Part shown: positions 45,493 to 54,192 of the stretch, piece by piece
Layout of the letters: each line of letters opens with the position of its first letter
Numbering within the stretch: the stretch's first letter is position 1
DNA from: Faucicola mancuniensis
GTDB taxonomy: Bacteria > Pseudomonadota > Gammaproteobacteria > Pseudomonadales > Moraxellaceae
Length of the DNA stretch: 64,000 nt
Reading direction: 5' to 3'
Assembly (NCBI RefSeq): GCF_046523945.1
Contig: NZ_CP171363.1
Span: forward strand, 2,356,001-2,420,000
Notes under the pieces: model-generated
Database searches by the model: none
What the model was told of the DNA's origin: nothing
The model's input: only the letters and a program-made list of their open reading frames with translations
Program-made: the position numbers and the translations under genes

Positions 45493-46881
45493 TTATTTCT
45501 TACCAGTCAGATTGACCAAGTATTTTCTTGTCATTACGCTGGCATTGGTAATGCGTTCGGCAGGCAGTTTTGGTGTGTAGTCATAGACCAGCGGAATTTG
45601 ACCTTTGCTAAATGCGTCCACCAAATCATAATCGTGGTCTAGTCCTACCGAATAGCCGACAATGGATTTTAGCGTTCCCAAATAAGTACGGATAGACTCA
45701 ATTAGGCTGTCAATCAACGCATCATCAATCGGTCTATCCACATATTGCAACTCAAACTGGCGAATAGACTCATCAATGATGTCGCCTGTTCTTTGAGCCA
45801 CTTCAAAGTTTTTGATATGACTGACGGATGGAAAGCACGCCAAGCGGTTGCCCCACGCCCGAAAGCCAGTACCATAGCTGTTAAAGACGGTGGTAATGCC
45901 TTTTTCGTTCAGGCGGTTGGTCTCGGACTGCGGGTCATCAATGCGAGCAGTGAGCGGAATTTCTAGGGCGGTTACGCCAAGTAGCTCGTGGTTGGACTTT
46001 GAGTGCCAGTAGCCTTTGTCCACATCCACTTTCATACGCAGACCCGCCAAATGCGTGGCAAGGTGTTCTGTACCCAAAATACCCACGACATACGGATAGC
46101 ACAGCTCGGCTCTATCGCTACTGGTGTTAAAGTTAATCGTGCCACTTGCCCCACGCCCTTGCAGGACGGCAGATAGAGTTGTCCCTTTAGGGGCATTATA
46201 GTAGGTGATGGCGTTTAGCTTATTTGCCATAGCAATCATTGCCGAGCTTGCCGTAGCGGTCTTGTCATACTCTGGCACGATGATGATTTTGGCGTCCGCC
46301 CCAAATTTACCAAAGCCTTCGGTTAAAAGTTCAAGACCTGTGCGTTTGCCACTGCTTGCCACAAACCCGCCCAAAATGTCGCTTTCGGTAACTTTGGCAG
46401 GGTCGGTGTAGGTGTAGCTAATGGTTGGGGCAGTGGGGCGAGCGTTAAAGGTAATCTCACCTGTCAGCGTGTTAATGGTGTATTGGTTGGCATTTAGCAC
46501 GGTTTGACCATCTTTGACGGTATAGCCTCGTTGAATGGCAGGTTTACGAGTTTTGGCAGTTAAGGTATTGACATCAACCGTCAAAACTTCGTCAGTCACG
46601 ACTGTCTTGTGGCGAGCAGGGTCGCAGACATTGACGACATAGGCAATACCTGCCTTGTAGCGTGTCCAGATATGACCAGCATCAGGAATGGTAAAGCCTG
46701 CTTTGGTGATTTCATCGCCGCCAAACTTGGCAAAGTCTTTGGCGGTTTGGCATAGGGTTAGCACATTAACATCGCCAATAGGGGCAGTCCCCACAATGGC
46801 GGTAATCGCCCCATTAACGCTATAAACAGGACTAGAACCACCGTCAATGCGAAAGGTTTCGGTGCCGTGATGAAAAGACAT
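45493..46881 (-). CDS. Phage tail sheath protein
   Basis: 462 residues. Typical sheath features are a GAITAIVGTAPIGDVN start, GFVASSGKRTGLELLTEG and the C-terminal core with RAWGNRLACFPSVSHIKNFE and the DDALIDSLIESIRTYL helix. Forms the contractile sheath. Confidence 0.94.
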   Translation of the reverse strand: MSFHHGTETFRIDGGSSPVYSVNGAITAIVGTAPIGDVNVLTLCQTAKDFAKFGGDEITKAGFTIPDAGHIWTRYKAGIAYVVNVCDPARHKTVVTDEVLTVDVNTLTAKTRKPAIQRGYTVKDGQTVLNANQYTINTLTGEITFNARPTAPTISYTYTDPAKVTESDILGGFVASSGKRTGLELLTEGFGKFGADAKIIIVPEYDKTATASSAMIAMANKLNAITYYNAPKGTTLSAVLQGRGASGTINFNTSSDRAELCYPYVVGILGTEHLATHLAGLRMKVDVDKGYWHSKSNHELLGVTALEIPLTARIDDPQSETNRLNEKGITTVFNSYGTGFRAWGNRLACFPSVSHIKNFEVAQRTGDIIDESIRQFELQYVDRPIDDALIDSLIESIRTYLGTLKSIVGYSVGLDHDYDLVDAFSKGQIPLVYDYTPKLPAERITNASVMTRKYLVNLTGKK

Positions 46882-46910
46882 AAAATACTCCTTTTAAGGG
46901 GTTTTTGGTT

Positions 46911-47417
46911 TTAACTTTTTGGTTTTAACTGGGGATTTAGCTCGTATGTGGGCTGTCTTGTGTGGACTTGCACCACTTTGGGGCGGTTATCAGGCTGGCA
47001 AACTTCCACGCTTTGGGTCTCGGTGCGTACCTTTAACTCATATTGCCACGCCCCACCGTCTTGGTGCAGATAGCGTTCGCTTAATAGATGAATTTTGTTG
47101 CAATGCTTAGGGCGAAAGCCTGTGATGACCGCTCGCACCTTATCAAGCAAGGCAATAGCCCCCTTATCGTGATGGACACCACGCCCAAAAATGGTAAGCG
47201 AAAAGGTTAATTTACGAGTTTGGGCAATGCCAAAAGTGTCGTCTGTCATCTCATAGTCTGACCCCTGATAACCAATCAATACCGCCCCCACAGGGTGGAT
47301 AAAGCGATAAGTAGCAGGATTATCAGGAAATAAATCCACTTCTACGCTGGGCAAATCCTGACGGAGCTTTTCTTGCACACTTGCCAAAATCGCCAAAGTA
47401 ATGCTATTACCCATCAT
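46911..47417 (-). CDS. Gp37-family tail terminator-like protein
   Basis: 168 residues from ATG 47417 (the 47414 ATG is next). HPVGAVLIGYQGSDYEM and FSLTIFGRGVHHDKGAIALLD match the Mu gp37/DUF1834 family. Overlaps the gp36-like gene by 11 bp. Confidence 0.82.
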   Translation of the reverse strand: MMGNSITLAILASVQEKLRQDLPSVEVDLFPDNPATYRFIHPVGAVLIGYQGSDYEMTDDTFGIAQTRKLTFSLTIFGRGVHHDKGAIALLDKVRAVITGFRPKHCNKIHLLSERYLHQDGGAWQYELKVRTETQSVEVCQPDNRPKVVQVHTRQPTYELNPQLKPKS

Positions 47418-47880
47418 AGCCACTCCAATCACTCTTGCCACGAGAGCGAACACGATACGCCCCACGCTCTTTGTGTAAGGCGTTTTCGTTTTTGGCTAGG
47501 TCGGTGGCAAATAGGTGCATTTTGCCATTTTGAACGAGATTTAACATTTTTAAAGCATCGTCATAGGCAGTCTGCAAGGTTTTTGGCATTTCACTAGCGT
47601 TAATCCGCCGTTTGTGTAGCCAATAGCGGGCAATGTCGCCACACCAAGTATTTAAAAGCGTTGGCACAGATTGCAAAGGCAGAGCATAACGCCCCGCCAA
47701 ATAACCGTCCGCCACTTGGCAAGCGTGGCTGATTGCCTTATCCACCACCGCCCAATCAGGCTCTAAACCTTGATAATCATAATGGTTTGTCAAGTCATCA
47801 CGACTAAGCTGGATAAGCTCTACCTTGCTACACAAGGCGACCATATCTTCACGGCTGATATAAGGGGCGGTGTGGTTCAT
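47407..47880 (-). CDS. Gp36-family protein (DUF1320)
   Basis: 157 residues. YISREDMVALCSKVELIQLS and ISHACQVADGYLAGRYALPL are hallmarks of the Mu gp36 family (head-tail connection). Confidence 0.88.
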   Translation of the reverse strand: MNHTAPYISREDMVALCSKVELIQLSRDDLTNHYDYQGLEPDWAVVDKAISHACQVADGYLAGRYALPLQSVPTLLNTWCGDIARYWLHKRRINASEMPKTLQTAYDDALKMLNLVQNGKMHLFATDLAKNENALHKERGAYRVRSRGKSDWSGYDG

Positions 47881-47883
47881 GGG

Positions 47884-48204
47884 TTAAGCCTTTTTGCGAG
47901 TGGGTTTTTTAGGTTCGGCAGTTTCGGTGGTAGCCGCTTCATCGCTGACTGTGTCGCGATTAGCGGTTTCGTCCACTTGTGGAGCAACTTCATAAGTTGG
48001 CTCATCTTGAACCTCTGGTGTTGGCTGTGGCTCAAAAACTGGCTCGGATATAGGTTCATCTGACACATCATCAAGTAGCCTGGTATGGGCAGATACCTTG
48101 CTATACACTTCATCTGTCAAATCAATGATTTGACCTGTTTCAATGCGTACCAGCTCGCCATTTTGTTCAAGGATTAAAGGCGTGTTTACTTGGACTTTTT
48201 TCAT
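47884..48204 (-). CDS. Mu gp35-like/HI1506-related protein
   Basis: 106 residues. The short conserved N-terminus (VNTPLILEQNGELVRIETGQ) is followed by a low-complexity Pro/Glu/Thr tail and a basic C-terminus (KKPTRKKA). Position between the cement protein and gp36 matches Mu gp35. Function unknown. Confidence 0.65.
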   Translation of the reverse strand: MKKVQVNTPLILEQNGELVRIETGQIIDLTDEVYSKVSAHTRLLDDVSDEPISEPVFEPQPTPEVQDEPTYEVAPQVDETANRDTVSDEAATTETAEPKKPTRKKA

Positions 48205-48215
48205 TGGTTTTCCCC

Positions 48216-48545
48216 TTATCTTAATAGAACTTTGACAGATTCGTTTGCACCGCTTGCCGATGATAGGGCAAGAAATTGCCCTGTTTCGGATTTAATGGCA
48301 CAGCCTTGGGCGTCTGAGCCGACTTTGTCGCCTTGCTCAATCGCACCGCCAGATTCCACAATGCCCACGCCCAAAATTTCTACCGCCACGGACTCACCTT
48401 GTTTTGCATCCACAGGCACAATACCAAAAATAGGGTCATCGGCTGTGGCTTGTTTGCCTTTGGCGGATACAAAACGGTTGCCGATAAGTTCGCTCATTGC
48501 CAGCATAGTAACGGCAACGATTGCTGATTTGGTTGGATTTGCCAT
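48216..48545 (-). CDS. Capsid cement/decoration protein (DUF2190-like)
   Basis: 109 residues of Gly/Val/Ala-rich beta sequence (ESVAVEILGVGIVESGGAIE, QGDKVGSDAQGCAI), the DUF2190 pattern. Directly before the capsid gene product on the genome, as usual. Confidence 0.82.
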   Translation of the reverse strand: MANPTKSAIVAVTMLAMSELIGNRFVSAKGKQATADDPIFGIVPVDAKQGESVAVEILGVGIVESGGAIEQGDKVGSDAQGCAIKSETGQFLALSSASGANESVKVLLR

Positions 48546-48557
48546 TGTTATTCCCCC

Positions 48558-49490
48558 TTAAATCACATTTTCAAATAAGAAACCGCACGCACCGCCTACG
48601 ACAGCAGCCTTTCTGATGTCGGTATAACGCACATATTGCACCTTACCGCCTTCACCATCATATCTGTCCACGACAGGCAAGCCACGACGGCGGAAAGTAT
48701 AACCAAACGCAGGTACGCCCTCATCATTACCGCCTGGTACTTGGTCCGGGCGGACGATAAGGCTGGCAAAATTGCCCCAAATCGGTTTGGTTTGCTTGTT
48801 ACCCACTGGGATTGATACCGCATTACCGATTAAAATTTCATCAAGTTCAAGTAACTGTTTAAGCGTAGCGATATTCAATAACGACTTATTGGCATTATCG
48901 CTAATCAAGGATCGAAGTTTGGCACTTCTGCGGATTTGGGTGTAGACCTGACCGCTTAGCACCAATGTCTTAGGCGTTACGCCTGTTGCACTTCGCACCT
49001 GCTCTTTGGCATCGTCAATGATGGTCTGAATGTCGGCATCATCGCTTGTCCACTTGGCGGACGCAAAGTCCTTGCTGTGAGCATTGGCATAGACCGATTT
49101 TGTTTGGGTAAGGCGAGCGATTTCGGCTTCTTGGCGAAGTTGTACGCCTTGGGTGACACGGCGGGTGGCTTTGGCGTGTTCGTCAAACTGGCTCTCGTGC
49201 TGTTCACGGTAGTCCACGCCTGCAGCTAAGTCGTGTTCTTCTAGCACCACAGGCATTGTCGTGGTTTTATCTAGCGTGATGATGTTGCTTGCTGCACCGA
49301 CCGCTCGCTCGGTTTCATATTCCACGAGCGAACCCTTGCCAAAAATCGGCACTTTAATGCCTTCTTTATCGGTATAAACCACAGGCATAATCCGCTCGCC
49401 AATAAAATCCGACTGCATATAGCCCAAGGCAAGATTGGTTAAGACTTCATCTTTGCCACGCAGATGTGATAGATGTGTTGCACTCATCAT
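48558..49490 (-). CDS. Phage major capsid protein
   Basis: 310 residues, HK97-type. Segments are SDFIGERIMPVVYTDKEGIK, DKTTTMPVVLEEHDLAAGVD and LVLSGQVYTQIRRSAKLRSL, with the VQYVRYTDIRKAAVVGG end. It belongs to the family common in Mu-like and other Moraxella phages, not the classic Mu T family. Confidence 0.9.
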   Translation of the reverse strand: MMSATHLSHLRGKDEVLTNLALGYMQSDFIGERIMPVVYTDKEGIKVPIFGKGSLVEYETERAVGAASNIITLDKTTTMPVVLEEHDLAAGVDYREQHESQFDEHAKATRRVTQGVQLRQEAEIARLTQTKSVYANAHSKDFASAKWTSDDADIQTIIDDAKEQVRSATGVTPKTLVLSGQVYTQIRRSAKLRSLISDNANKSLLNIATLKQLLELDEILIGNAVSIPVGNKQTKPIWGNFASLIVRPDQVPGGNDEGVPAFGYTFRRRGLPVVDRYDGEGGKVQYVRYTDIRKAAVVGGACGFLFENVI

Positions 49491-49513
49491 ATACTCCTAA
49501 ATTATTTTTAAAA

Positions 49514-50581
49514 TTAAGCCGTACGGCGGGCGGCTTCTTCGTAGCTAATATTCTCGGCTTTCATCAAAGCGACCGCTCGCTCGTGGTGGCTCATATTCTC
49601 GCTAAAATTGACCGTGCTTTTGGTAACTTTGTCGGTCAGATGTGAATGCTGTTTTGGTAAGTTGCCCAAAAATTCTTTAAATGCCGCCGCCAATGGCTTT
49701 TTGTCATCGCCTTCGCCAAAGTCAGCGGTGGTGTCATTTGGAAATTCGGCAAAGTTTAACACTTGGGTTAATAGCTCTTTGTCGCACGGCTTAATCTTGC
49801 CGTCTTTGACCAGAGTTTCGGCAAAATTGGCATTGACGGTATTTGCCACATCTCGCTCTTTTTTGGCTTGCTCGGCTTTAAATTTGGCAAGTTCGGCTTC
49901 GGCTTTTTCGGCTCGTGCCACAGCGTCATTTAATTCATTCATTGCAGTCTCGCTTTGGTTGTTGGGGATTGGGTTTGGGTTATCGGATTTATCACCATCG
50001 GTGTCAGTTTTTGATGGCTCATCTGTGCTTACGCTTGAATTGGCGTTGTCGCCTTCGCTTGCAGGTGGCTTGCTTTCACTAAAATTAAAAAATCTGGCAA
50101 AGATACTTTTAATATCAAAAACAAGTTTTTCACTCTCGGACAGCTCGCCAAAGCTGACAACGCCGTCGCTATTATCATTAAAGCTGACAGGCGATAAGCC
50201 TTTGATCGCAGGGGGCAACGCTCCTAAAAACCCAATATGGCGTAAATACCAGTTATCTGGCTTAGGGTTGCTTGGGTGTTTGGGTGGGTAGAAACTGGCG
50301 GAGAGTTTTTTGTAACGCCCTGATTTAACAAGACTCACAAAGCCTTCGTCCATTTCGCCAAATTCTGCATACAGTTTGTCGCCTTTGGCGGATAGGGATT
50401 TGACCCAGCCATAAGCAGGAGCGTTGTCATCAGGGTGTCCGATGACGATGGGGGCTTCGTGAAAGCTCGGATTGTAGCCATTTGCAATGGCATTAAGGTC
50501 ATCAGGCGTGATGGTAACTTCTTTGCCTGAGTTATCGGTTCGTGTGCCAGCGATAAAGATTTCGTGTTGTATGGTTTGCAT
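49514..50581 (-). CDS. Mu I-like phage protease/scaffold
   Basis: 355 residues from ATG 50581. The N-terminal third is a Mu-type protease (IVIGHPDDNAPAYGWVKSLS, RYKKLSASFYPPKHPSNP, GFLGALPPAIKGL). A Ser/Asn/Asp-rich linker and a C-terminal helical region (MNELNDAVARAEKAEAELAK) follow, probably the scaffold, which in Mu is the Z product. First gene of the minus-strand late arm. Confidence 0.88.
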   Translation of the reverse strand: MQTIQHEIFIAGTRTDNSGKEVTITPDDLNAIANGYNPSFHEAPIVIGHPDDNAPAYGWVKSLSAKGDKLYAEFGEMDEGFVSLVKSGRYKKLSASFYPPKHPSNPKPDNWYLRHIGFLGALPPAIKGLSPVSFNDNSDGVVSFGELSESEKLVFDIKSIFARFFNFSESKPPASEGDNANSSVSTDEPSKTDTDGDKSDNPNPIPNNQSETAMNELNDAVARAEKAEAELAKFKAEQAKKERDVANTVNANFAETLVKDGKIKPCDKELLTQVLNFAEFPNDTTADFGEGDDKKPLAAAFKEFLGNLPKQHSHLTDKVTKSTVNFSENMSHHERAVALMKAENISYEEAARRTA

Positions 50582-50607
50582 AACAAAATCCAATGTAATT
50601 TTGGGCT

Positions 50608-50657
50608 ATTATGCAAAATTTTGGTATTATGGTCTTTTAAAGCGTTTTAGGAAATTC
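50608..50657 (-). promoter_or_regulatory. Late promoter element 3 (before protease gene; Mu P(I) equivalent)
   Basis: The box CCTAAAACGCTTTAAAAGACC, here slightly diverged from elements 1 and 2, then 17 nt and -10 CATAAT (50613-50608). It lies 27 bp upstream of the protease ATG. Confidence 0.75.
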
Positions 50658-50824
50658 GGTGGGAAATTTAAGGATTTTAATAGGATTTGAAAATGGGCGA
50701 TTTTAGGGGCTATTTTGGGGGTTTTGGGGCGATATATAAGCAAACATGGGGAATTTGGTGGGGCAAGGGCGTTAAAAGCGGTTTTGACCGTTTTTGACCG
50801 CATTTGTGGGGCGTTTAGATAACA
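50658..50824. other. Gap between Mor gene and late promoter; possible terminator
   Basis: Non-coding. The only clear structure is GCGGTTTTGACCGTTTTTGACCGC-like repeat DNA near 50779-50802, with GCGGT/ACCGC pairing and T runs, which could end the Mor transcript. Confidence 0.4.
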
Positions 50825-51166
50825 TCAATCGTCCCACAAGGAGAATTGGCGGGTATTAAACTCAAATTGGCGTTGCTCTTTGATGATGGCGTAAATGCGT
50901 TGCAAGGTTACGCCATACTTTTTGGCAAGGACTTCGTGGTTGTCGCCTGTGAACTCATCATAGATTTGGCGGTTACGGCGGGCGGCTTTGCCTGAGATGT
51001 TTTTGGGAATGTACAAATTCTCACCGCCAAACTCATCAAGCACGGTGTCGGTACTCTCTTCAGCAATGGCGGTCGCCTGTGTCTTATCCACGCCTTGACC
51101 GAGCAGGGCGTGATAAATGATGTCATATAGGGCTTGACTAAATTCGTGTTGGCGGGATTTGCTCAT
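50825..51166 (-). CDS. Mor/C-family transcription activator
   Basis: 113 residues of the Mor family. FGGENLYIPK is the dimerisation motif, followed by the helix-turn-helix FTGDNHEVLAKKYGVTLQRI. In Mu, Mor switches on the middle promoter and its relative C the late promoters. Only one such gene is in the window, so it is the prime candidate activator for the four late elements. Confidence 0.9.
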   Translation of the reverse strand: MSKSRQHEFSQALYDIIYHALLGQGVDKTQATAIAEESTDTVLDEFGGENLYIPKNISGKAARRNRQIYDEFTGDNHEVLAKKYGVTLQRIYAIIKEQRQFEFNTRQFSLWDD

Positions 51167-51181
51167 TTTGGCTTCCTTTGG

Positions 51182-51655
51182 TTAAGTGTTGGTTTGGTTT
51201 GGTTTTTCTACCCGTTTACGCCAGTTTTTTAGACGTTCTATGACATTACTGGCTTGCTCACTATCCAAATCATCTATGGCGGTTTGGGTTTGATTTTTGA
51301 TATAAGTTGCCAGTGCTTGCTCACTCTCATTTCTAACCGCTCCCAATGCGTGTAAATCCAGCCACAGATGGCGGATAAGTTTGATTTGTTGTTCTATGTC
51401 AAGACTTGCCTTATCATCTATGGGCTTTGGGTCTTTTTTCTGGCTGGTTACCACAAACCCAAGCTGTTTTAACCTTGCCAATACCTTGTTTAATTCACTG
51501 ACATTCATCGCTTTGGTGCTGTCTTTGCCAGTCATTGCCACAAGGAGTGAGCGGTAAGTGTCATCATCAAGGCACAGTTTACTTTTGCCAATGTGAATCA
51601 ACTGAATGAGTTTGGGTTTATTTAACGCAGTTCTTTTGGTTTTGTGTTGGCTCAT
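51182..51655 (-). CDS. GemA/gp16-family regulatory protein
   Basis: 157 residues. LIQLIHIGKSKLCLDDDTYR and LVAMTGKDSTKAMNVSELNK are the conserved N-terminal part of Mu gp16/GemA (DUF1018), which in Mu modulates host genes. Immediately before Mor in transcription order. Confidence 0.88.
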   Translation of the reverse strand: MSQHKTKRTALNKPKLIQLIHIGKSKLCLDDDTYRSLLVAMTGKDSTKAMNVSELNKVLARLKQLGFVVTSQKKDPKPIDDKASLDIEQQIKLIRHLWLDLHALGAVRNESEQALATYIKNQTQTAIDDLDSEQASNVIERLKNWRKRVEKPNQTNT

Positions 51656-51722
51656 TTTGATTTTCCTTAATGGATGATGATAAGCAAGGCTTAACCCTGC
51701 TTATCATTTGGGCTTGGTAGGC

Positions 51723-51998
51723 TTAATTAACCGCTTCTTTTAGCCCTTTACCTGCCTTAAAGCTCGGCACTTTTTTGGCTGGCACTTGGATTTTTTCGCC
51801 TGTTTTGGGGTTACGGGCGGTGCGTTCTTTGTGGGTTTTGATGGTAAACGAGCCAAAGCCCACCAGATTGACTTCGCCACCTTTTGCCAGTTCGTCTTTA
51901 ATGCTATTTAGCACCGCATTGACCGCATTCTCGGCTTGTTTTAGGGGCAAGCCGTCCATTTTGTCATAGACAGATTTGATAAGTTCTTGTTTGTTCAT
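51723..51998 (-). CDS. HU-family DNA-binding protein
   Basis: 91 residues from ATG 51998. The body reads MNKQELIKSVYDKMDGLP then VNLVGFGSFTIKTHKERTAR and NPKTGEKIQVPAKKVPSFK, an HU beta-arm protein. HU is a host factor for Mu transposition, so a phage-encoded copy may make the phage less dependent on the host. Confidence 0.95.
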   Translation of the reverse strand: MNKQELIKSVYDKMDGLPLKQAENAVNAVLNSIKDELAKGGEVNLVGFGSFTIKTHKERTARNPKTGEKIQVPAKKVPSFKAGKGLKEAVN

Positions 51999-52023
51999 AA
52001 GAATTTTCCTTTTAAGGTTAAAA

Positions 52024-52539
52024 TTAAGGTTTGACATCAATTTCAAAGGGCGAAACGATAAAATCTTCCACGCCTGTGCTGATGGTAATGCCGTTGATGT
52101 CGGTGACGGCATTGGGTTCATTTAAAATAGCGTCTTTGTTTACCTCCTTTTTGGTGCGGATAAAATGGTGCAGTCCAAAGCGTTCTAGCCGTTCAATCAC
52201 TTCATCAATCTTACGCAAGCTCACAGACGGTGGACGGATACGCCACGACACTTCGCCTGTGATAAGGTTTGCGGTTTTGCCACCGTCTTTTAACAGCATT
52301 GCACGGTTTGCTTCGCACCAAATTTGTAGCTTGGGTGTCAGTTCGTCAATGGCAAGTTTTAAAGGATTGATTTTTTCGGCATAGCTTTGGGTAATGTCCG
52401 CCACTTCATCGTTCATTTGCCCTGTGAGCCGTGTGATTTCACGGTTATGCTCGCCAATGGTTTTGATGATGGCTTGAGCCTCATCAAGGCTTTGGCACGC
52501 TTGCAGGGCTTGCGTTTTAGTTTTGGTGGGTTTTTTCAT
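52024..52539 (-). CDS. Host-nuclease inhibitor Gam family
   Basis: 171 residues of the Gam family: KTIGEHNREITRLTGQMNDE and GEVSWRIRPPSVSLRKIDEV. Protects linear phage DNA from RecBCD and similar nucleases. Confidence 0.92.
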   Translation of the reverse strand: MKKPTKTKTQALQACQSLDEAQAIIKTIGEHNREITRLTGQMNDEVADITQSYAEKINPLKLAIDELTPKLQIWCEANRAMLLKDGGKTANLITGEVSWRIRPPSVSLRKIDEVIERLERFGLHHFIRTKKEVNKDAILNEPNAVTDINGITISTGVEDFIVSPFEIDVKP

Positions 52540-52562
52540 AATTACTCCGTTTGGTTGGGGGG

Positions 52563-52808
52563 TTAAAATTCAAAATAACGACATTGCAAAGTGTGAGCAG
52601 TCATAAACAGTCGCATTTTTAGCAGGTCATCGTCATTGTCTTGGTTGAGTTTGAATAAATCATCTTTGGCGGTCATAATCGCCGTTGCCAGTTTTTCTTT
52701 GTCAAGCTCGCCACGCTTAATTAAAATTTGCAAGGCTTCATCTAGCATTAGCATACCCAGCGAGTTTTTAGCATCGGTATTATCATCAATGTGTAAAATC
52801 ATTGGCAT
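52563..52808 (-). CDS. Small hypothetical early phage protein
   Basis: 81 residues, acidic and helical (IDDNTDAKNSLGMLMLDEAL, FKLNQDNDDDLLKMRL). No family recognised. Fixed in the early operon between MuB and Gam. Confidence 0.65.
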   Translation of the reverse strand: MPMILHIDDNTDAKNSLGMLMLDEALQILIKRGELDKEKLATAIMTAKDDLFKLNQDNDDDLLKMRLFMTAHTLQCRYFEF

Positions 52809-52817
52809 AAGTTGCTC

Positions 52818-53033
52818 CTAGAATATCAGCGTAAACACCAAGCCAATCGCCAGTACAATCACGGTCAAGATAAGCAAGGCAATCCACGCAGACTGGCGGT
52901 CTTGGCGGTATTGCATACGCACAATGTCCATATCCATTTGTGCCAAACGCTTTTTTTCGTGTTGTAGCCATAGGTATTCGGACACCGATAGGCTCGGGTG
53001 TTTGTCTTTGGATTTGGGGTTTTGAGTGTTCAT
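52818..53033 (-). CDS. Small phage membrane protein
   Basis: 71 residues from ATG 53033. Basic N-terminal half (LQHEKKRLAQMDMDIVRMQY) and one C-terminal membrane segment (ALLILTVIVLAIGLVFTLIF). Function unknown. Confidence 0.6.
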   Translation of the reverse strand: MNTQNPKSKDKHPSLSVSEYLWLQHEKKRLAQMDMDIVRMQYRQDRQSAWIALLILTVIVLAIGLVFTLIF

Positions 53034-53043
53034 TTTTTGCTCC

Positions 53044-54183
53044 TTAAATACTTTTGATAATATCGCCATCTACCTTGTCAAAACCCAAATAAACGGTTTC
53101 GTTCATAGCGTGGGCGACTAGGTTATTGACCGCCAAAGGATAAAGTAGGCTATGCTCGTGCGTGCCAGCTTTGGTGCGAGATTTAACGGTTAGACGCTGA
53201 CTGATGGCATCAAGGGCGGACTCATCTAGGATTTGTTTAATATCGCCCCCTGCTCGCTCAAATTTATGCTTTAAGTAACCCGCCAATTTACCATCGGTCA
53301 AAGGTTCTAAGGTGGCAATCTCACAGCGTTGCACCACTTCACGCACCGCAGGGTTATTTTCAGCCAGCTTGGTGGCAAGCTCGGTCTGTCCAATCAGCAC
53401 AATGCCAAGCAAGCGGTCAAAGCCTGCTTTTAATTCATAAAAGCGTTTTAGGTGCTTTAAGGTGGGGATGGGCAAGCCGTGAGCTTCCTCAATGACAATC
53501 AAGTGGCGATTGCCCGCCTTGTGGCTTTCAGTCAGAGCCTTGTGGATTTGGCGAAAACGAGCTTCTGGACTTCTCTTGGGTTTTTCGCTTGGGGCGACTG
53601 CTTCTAGGATAGCCTCGGCAATGTGTACTGATTTTAAGGTTTTGCCCTTGATGTCATTATCCTCCATCGCCAGCACATACGGCTCAATGAGAGTAGTGGC
53701 TTTGCCGTCCTTAAAAAGTCGGTCGTGCAAATCCTCACGCAAGGTAGATTTGCCTGCACCGCTCTCGCCAATGACCGCAAGAAACCCGCCATTACTCGCC
53801 ACATCATATAGGCGTTCACGGATATAGCGGACATCGTCAGATTTAAAAATATCGTCCGATGAGCGGATTTCGTCATCAAAGGGGTCTTTGGCAAGCCCAA
53901 AATGGCGACGAGTTTGGGGGTTTAGGGTGGATTTTCTAAGTAGCATAAGTTCATCCTTATCTTGACTTATGGGGGTTTTGGGGTTTTCGGTTTGGGTCAA
54001 AATGCTTGGCACGCTGACCCTATTTTTTATAAAATACTCGGCAAGATTTGCCTTAAATTGTTTGGTATTTTTGCTTGGAAAAACACCGTGAACCACAGCA
54101 TTGACAAGAGCGGTTTTGCTAATGCCCAGCTCATTTGCTACGATCTGATAAGATTTTCCAAGCTCGTTAAAGGCGGTTTTCAT
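53044..54183 (-). CDS. MuB-like ATPase, DNA transposition activator
   Basis: 379 residues. The N-terminus has a helix-turn-helix (YQIVANELGISKTALVNAVV). The AAA ATPase core has Walker A GESGAGKS (139-146) and Walker B LIVIEEAHG (228-236). Delivers target DNA to the transposase and supports target immunity. Starts 10 bp after the transposase stop. Confidence 0.92.
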   Translation of the reverse strand: MKTAFNELGKSYQIVANELGISKTALVNAVVHGVFPSKNTKQFKANLAEYFIKNRVSVPSILTQTENPKTPISQDKDELMLLRKSTLNPQTRRHFGLAKDPFDDEIRSSDDIFKSDDVRYIRERLYDVASNGGFLAVIGESGAGKSTLREDLHDRLFKDGKATTLIEPYVLAMEDNDIKGKTLKSVHIAEAILEAVAPSEKPKRSPEARFRQIHKALTESHKAGNRHLIVIEEAHGLPIPTLKHLKRFYELKAGFDRLLGIVLIGQTELATKLAENNPAVREVVQRCEIATLEPLTDGKLAGYLKHKFERAGGDIKQILDESALDAISQRLTVKSRTKAGTHEHSLLYPLAVNNLVAHAMNETVYLGFDKVDGDIIKSI

Positions 54184-54192
54184 TCCTAATCC

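Noticed and set aside
51999..52121. Longer start for the HU gene
   Set aside because: The upstream 41 residues do not match HU, overlap the Gam gene, and the internal ATG 51998 has a good ribosome site.
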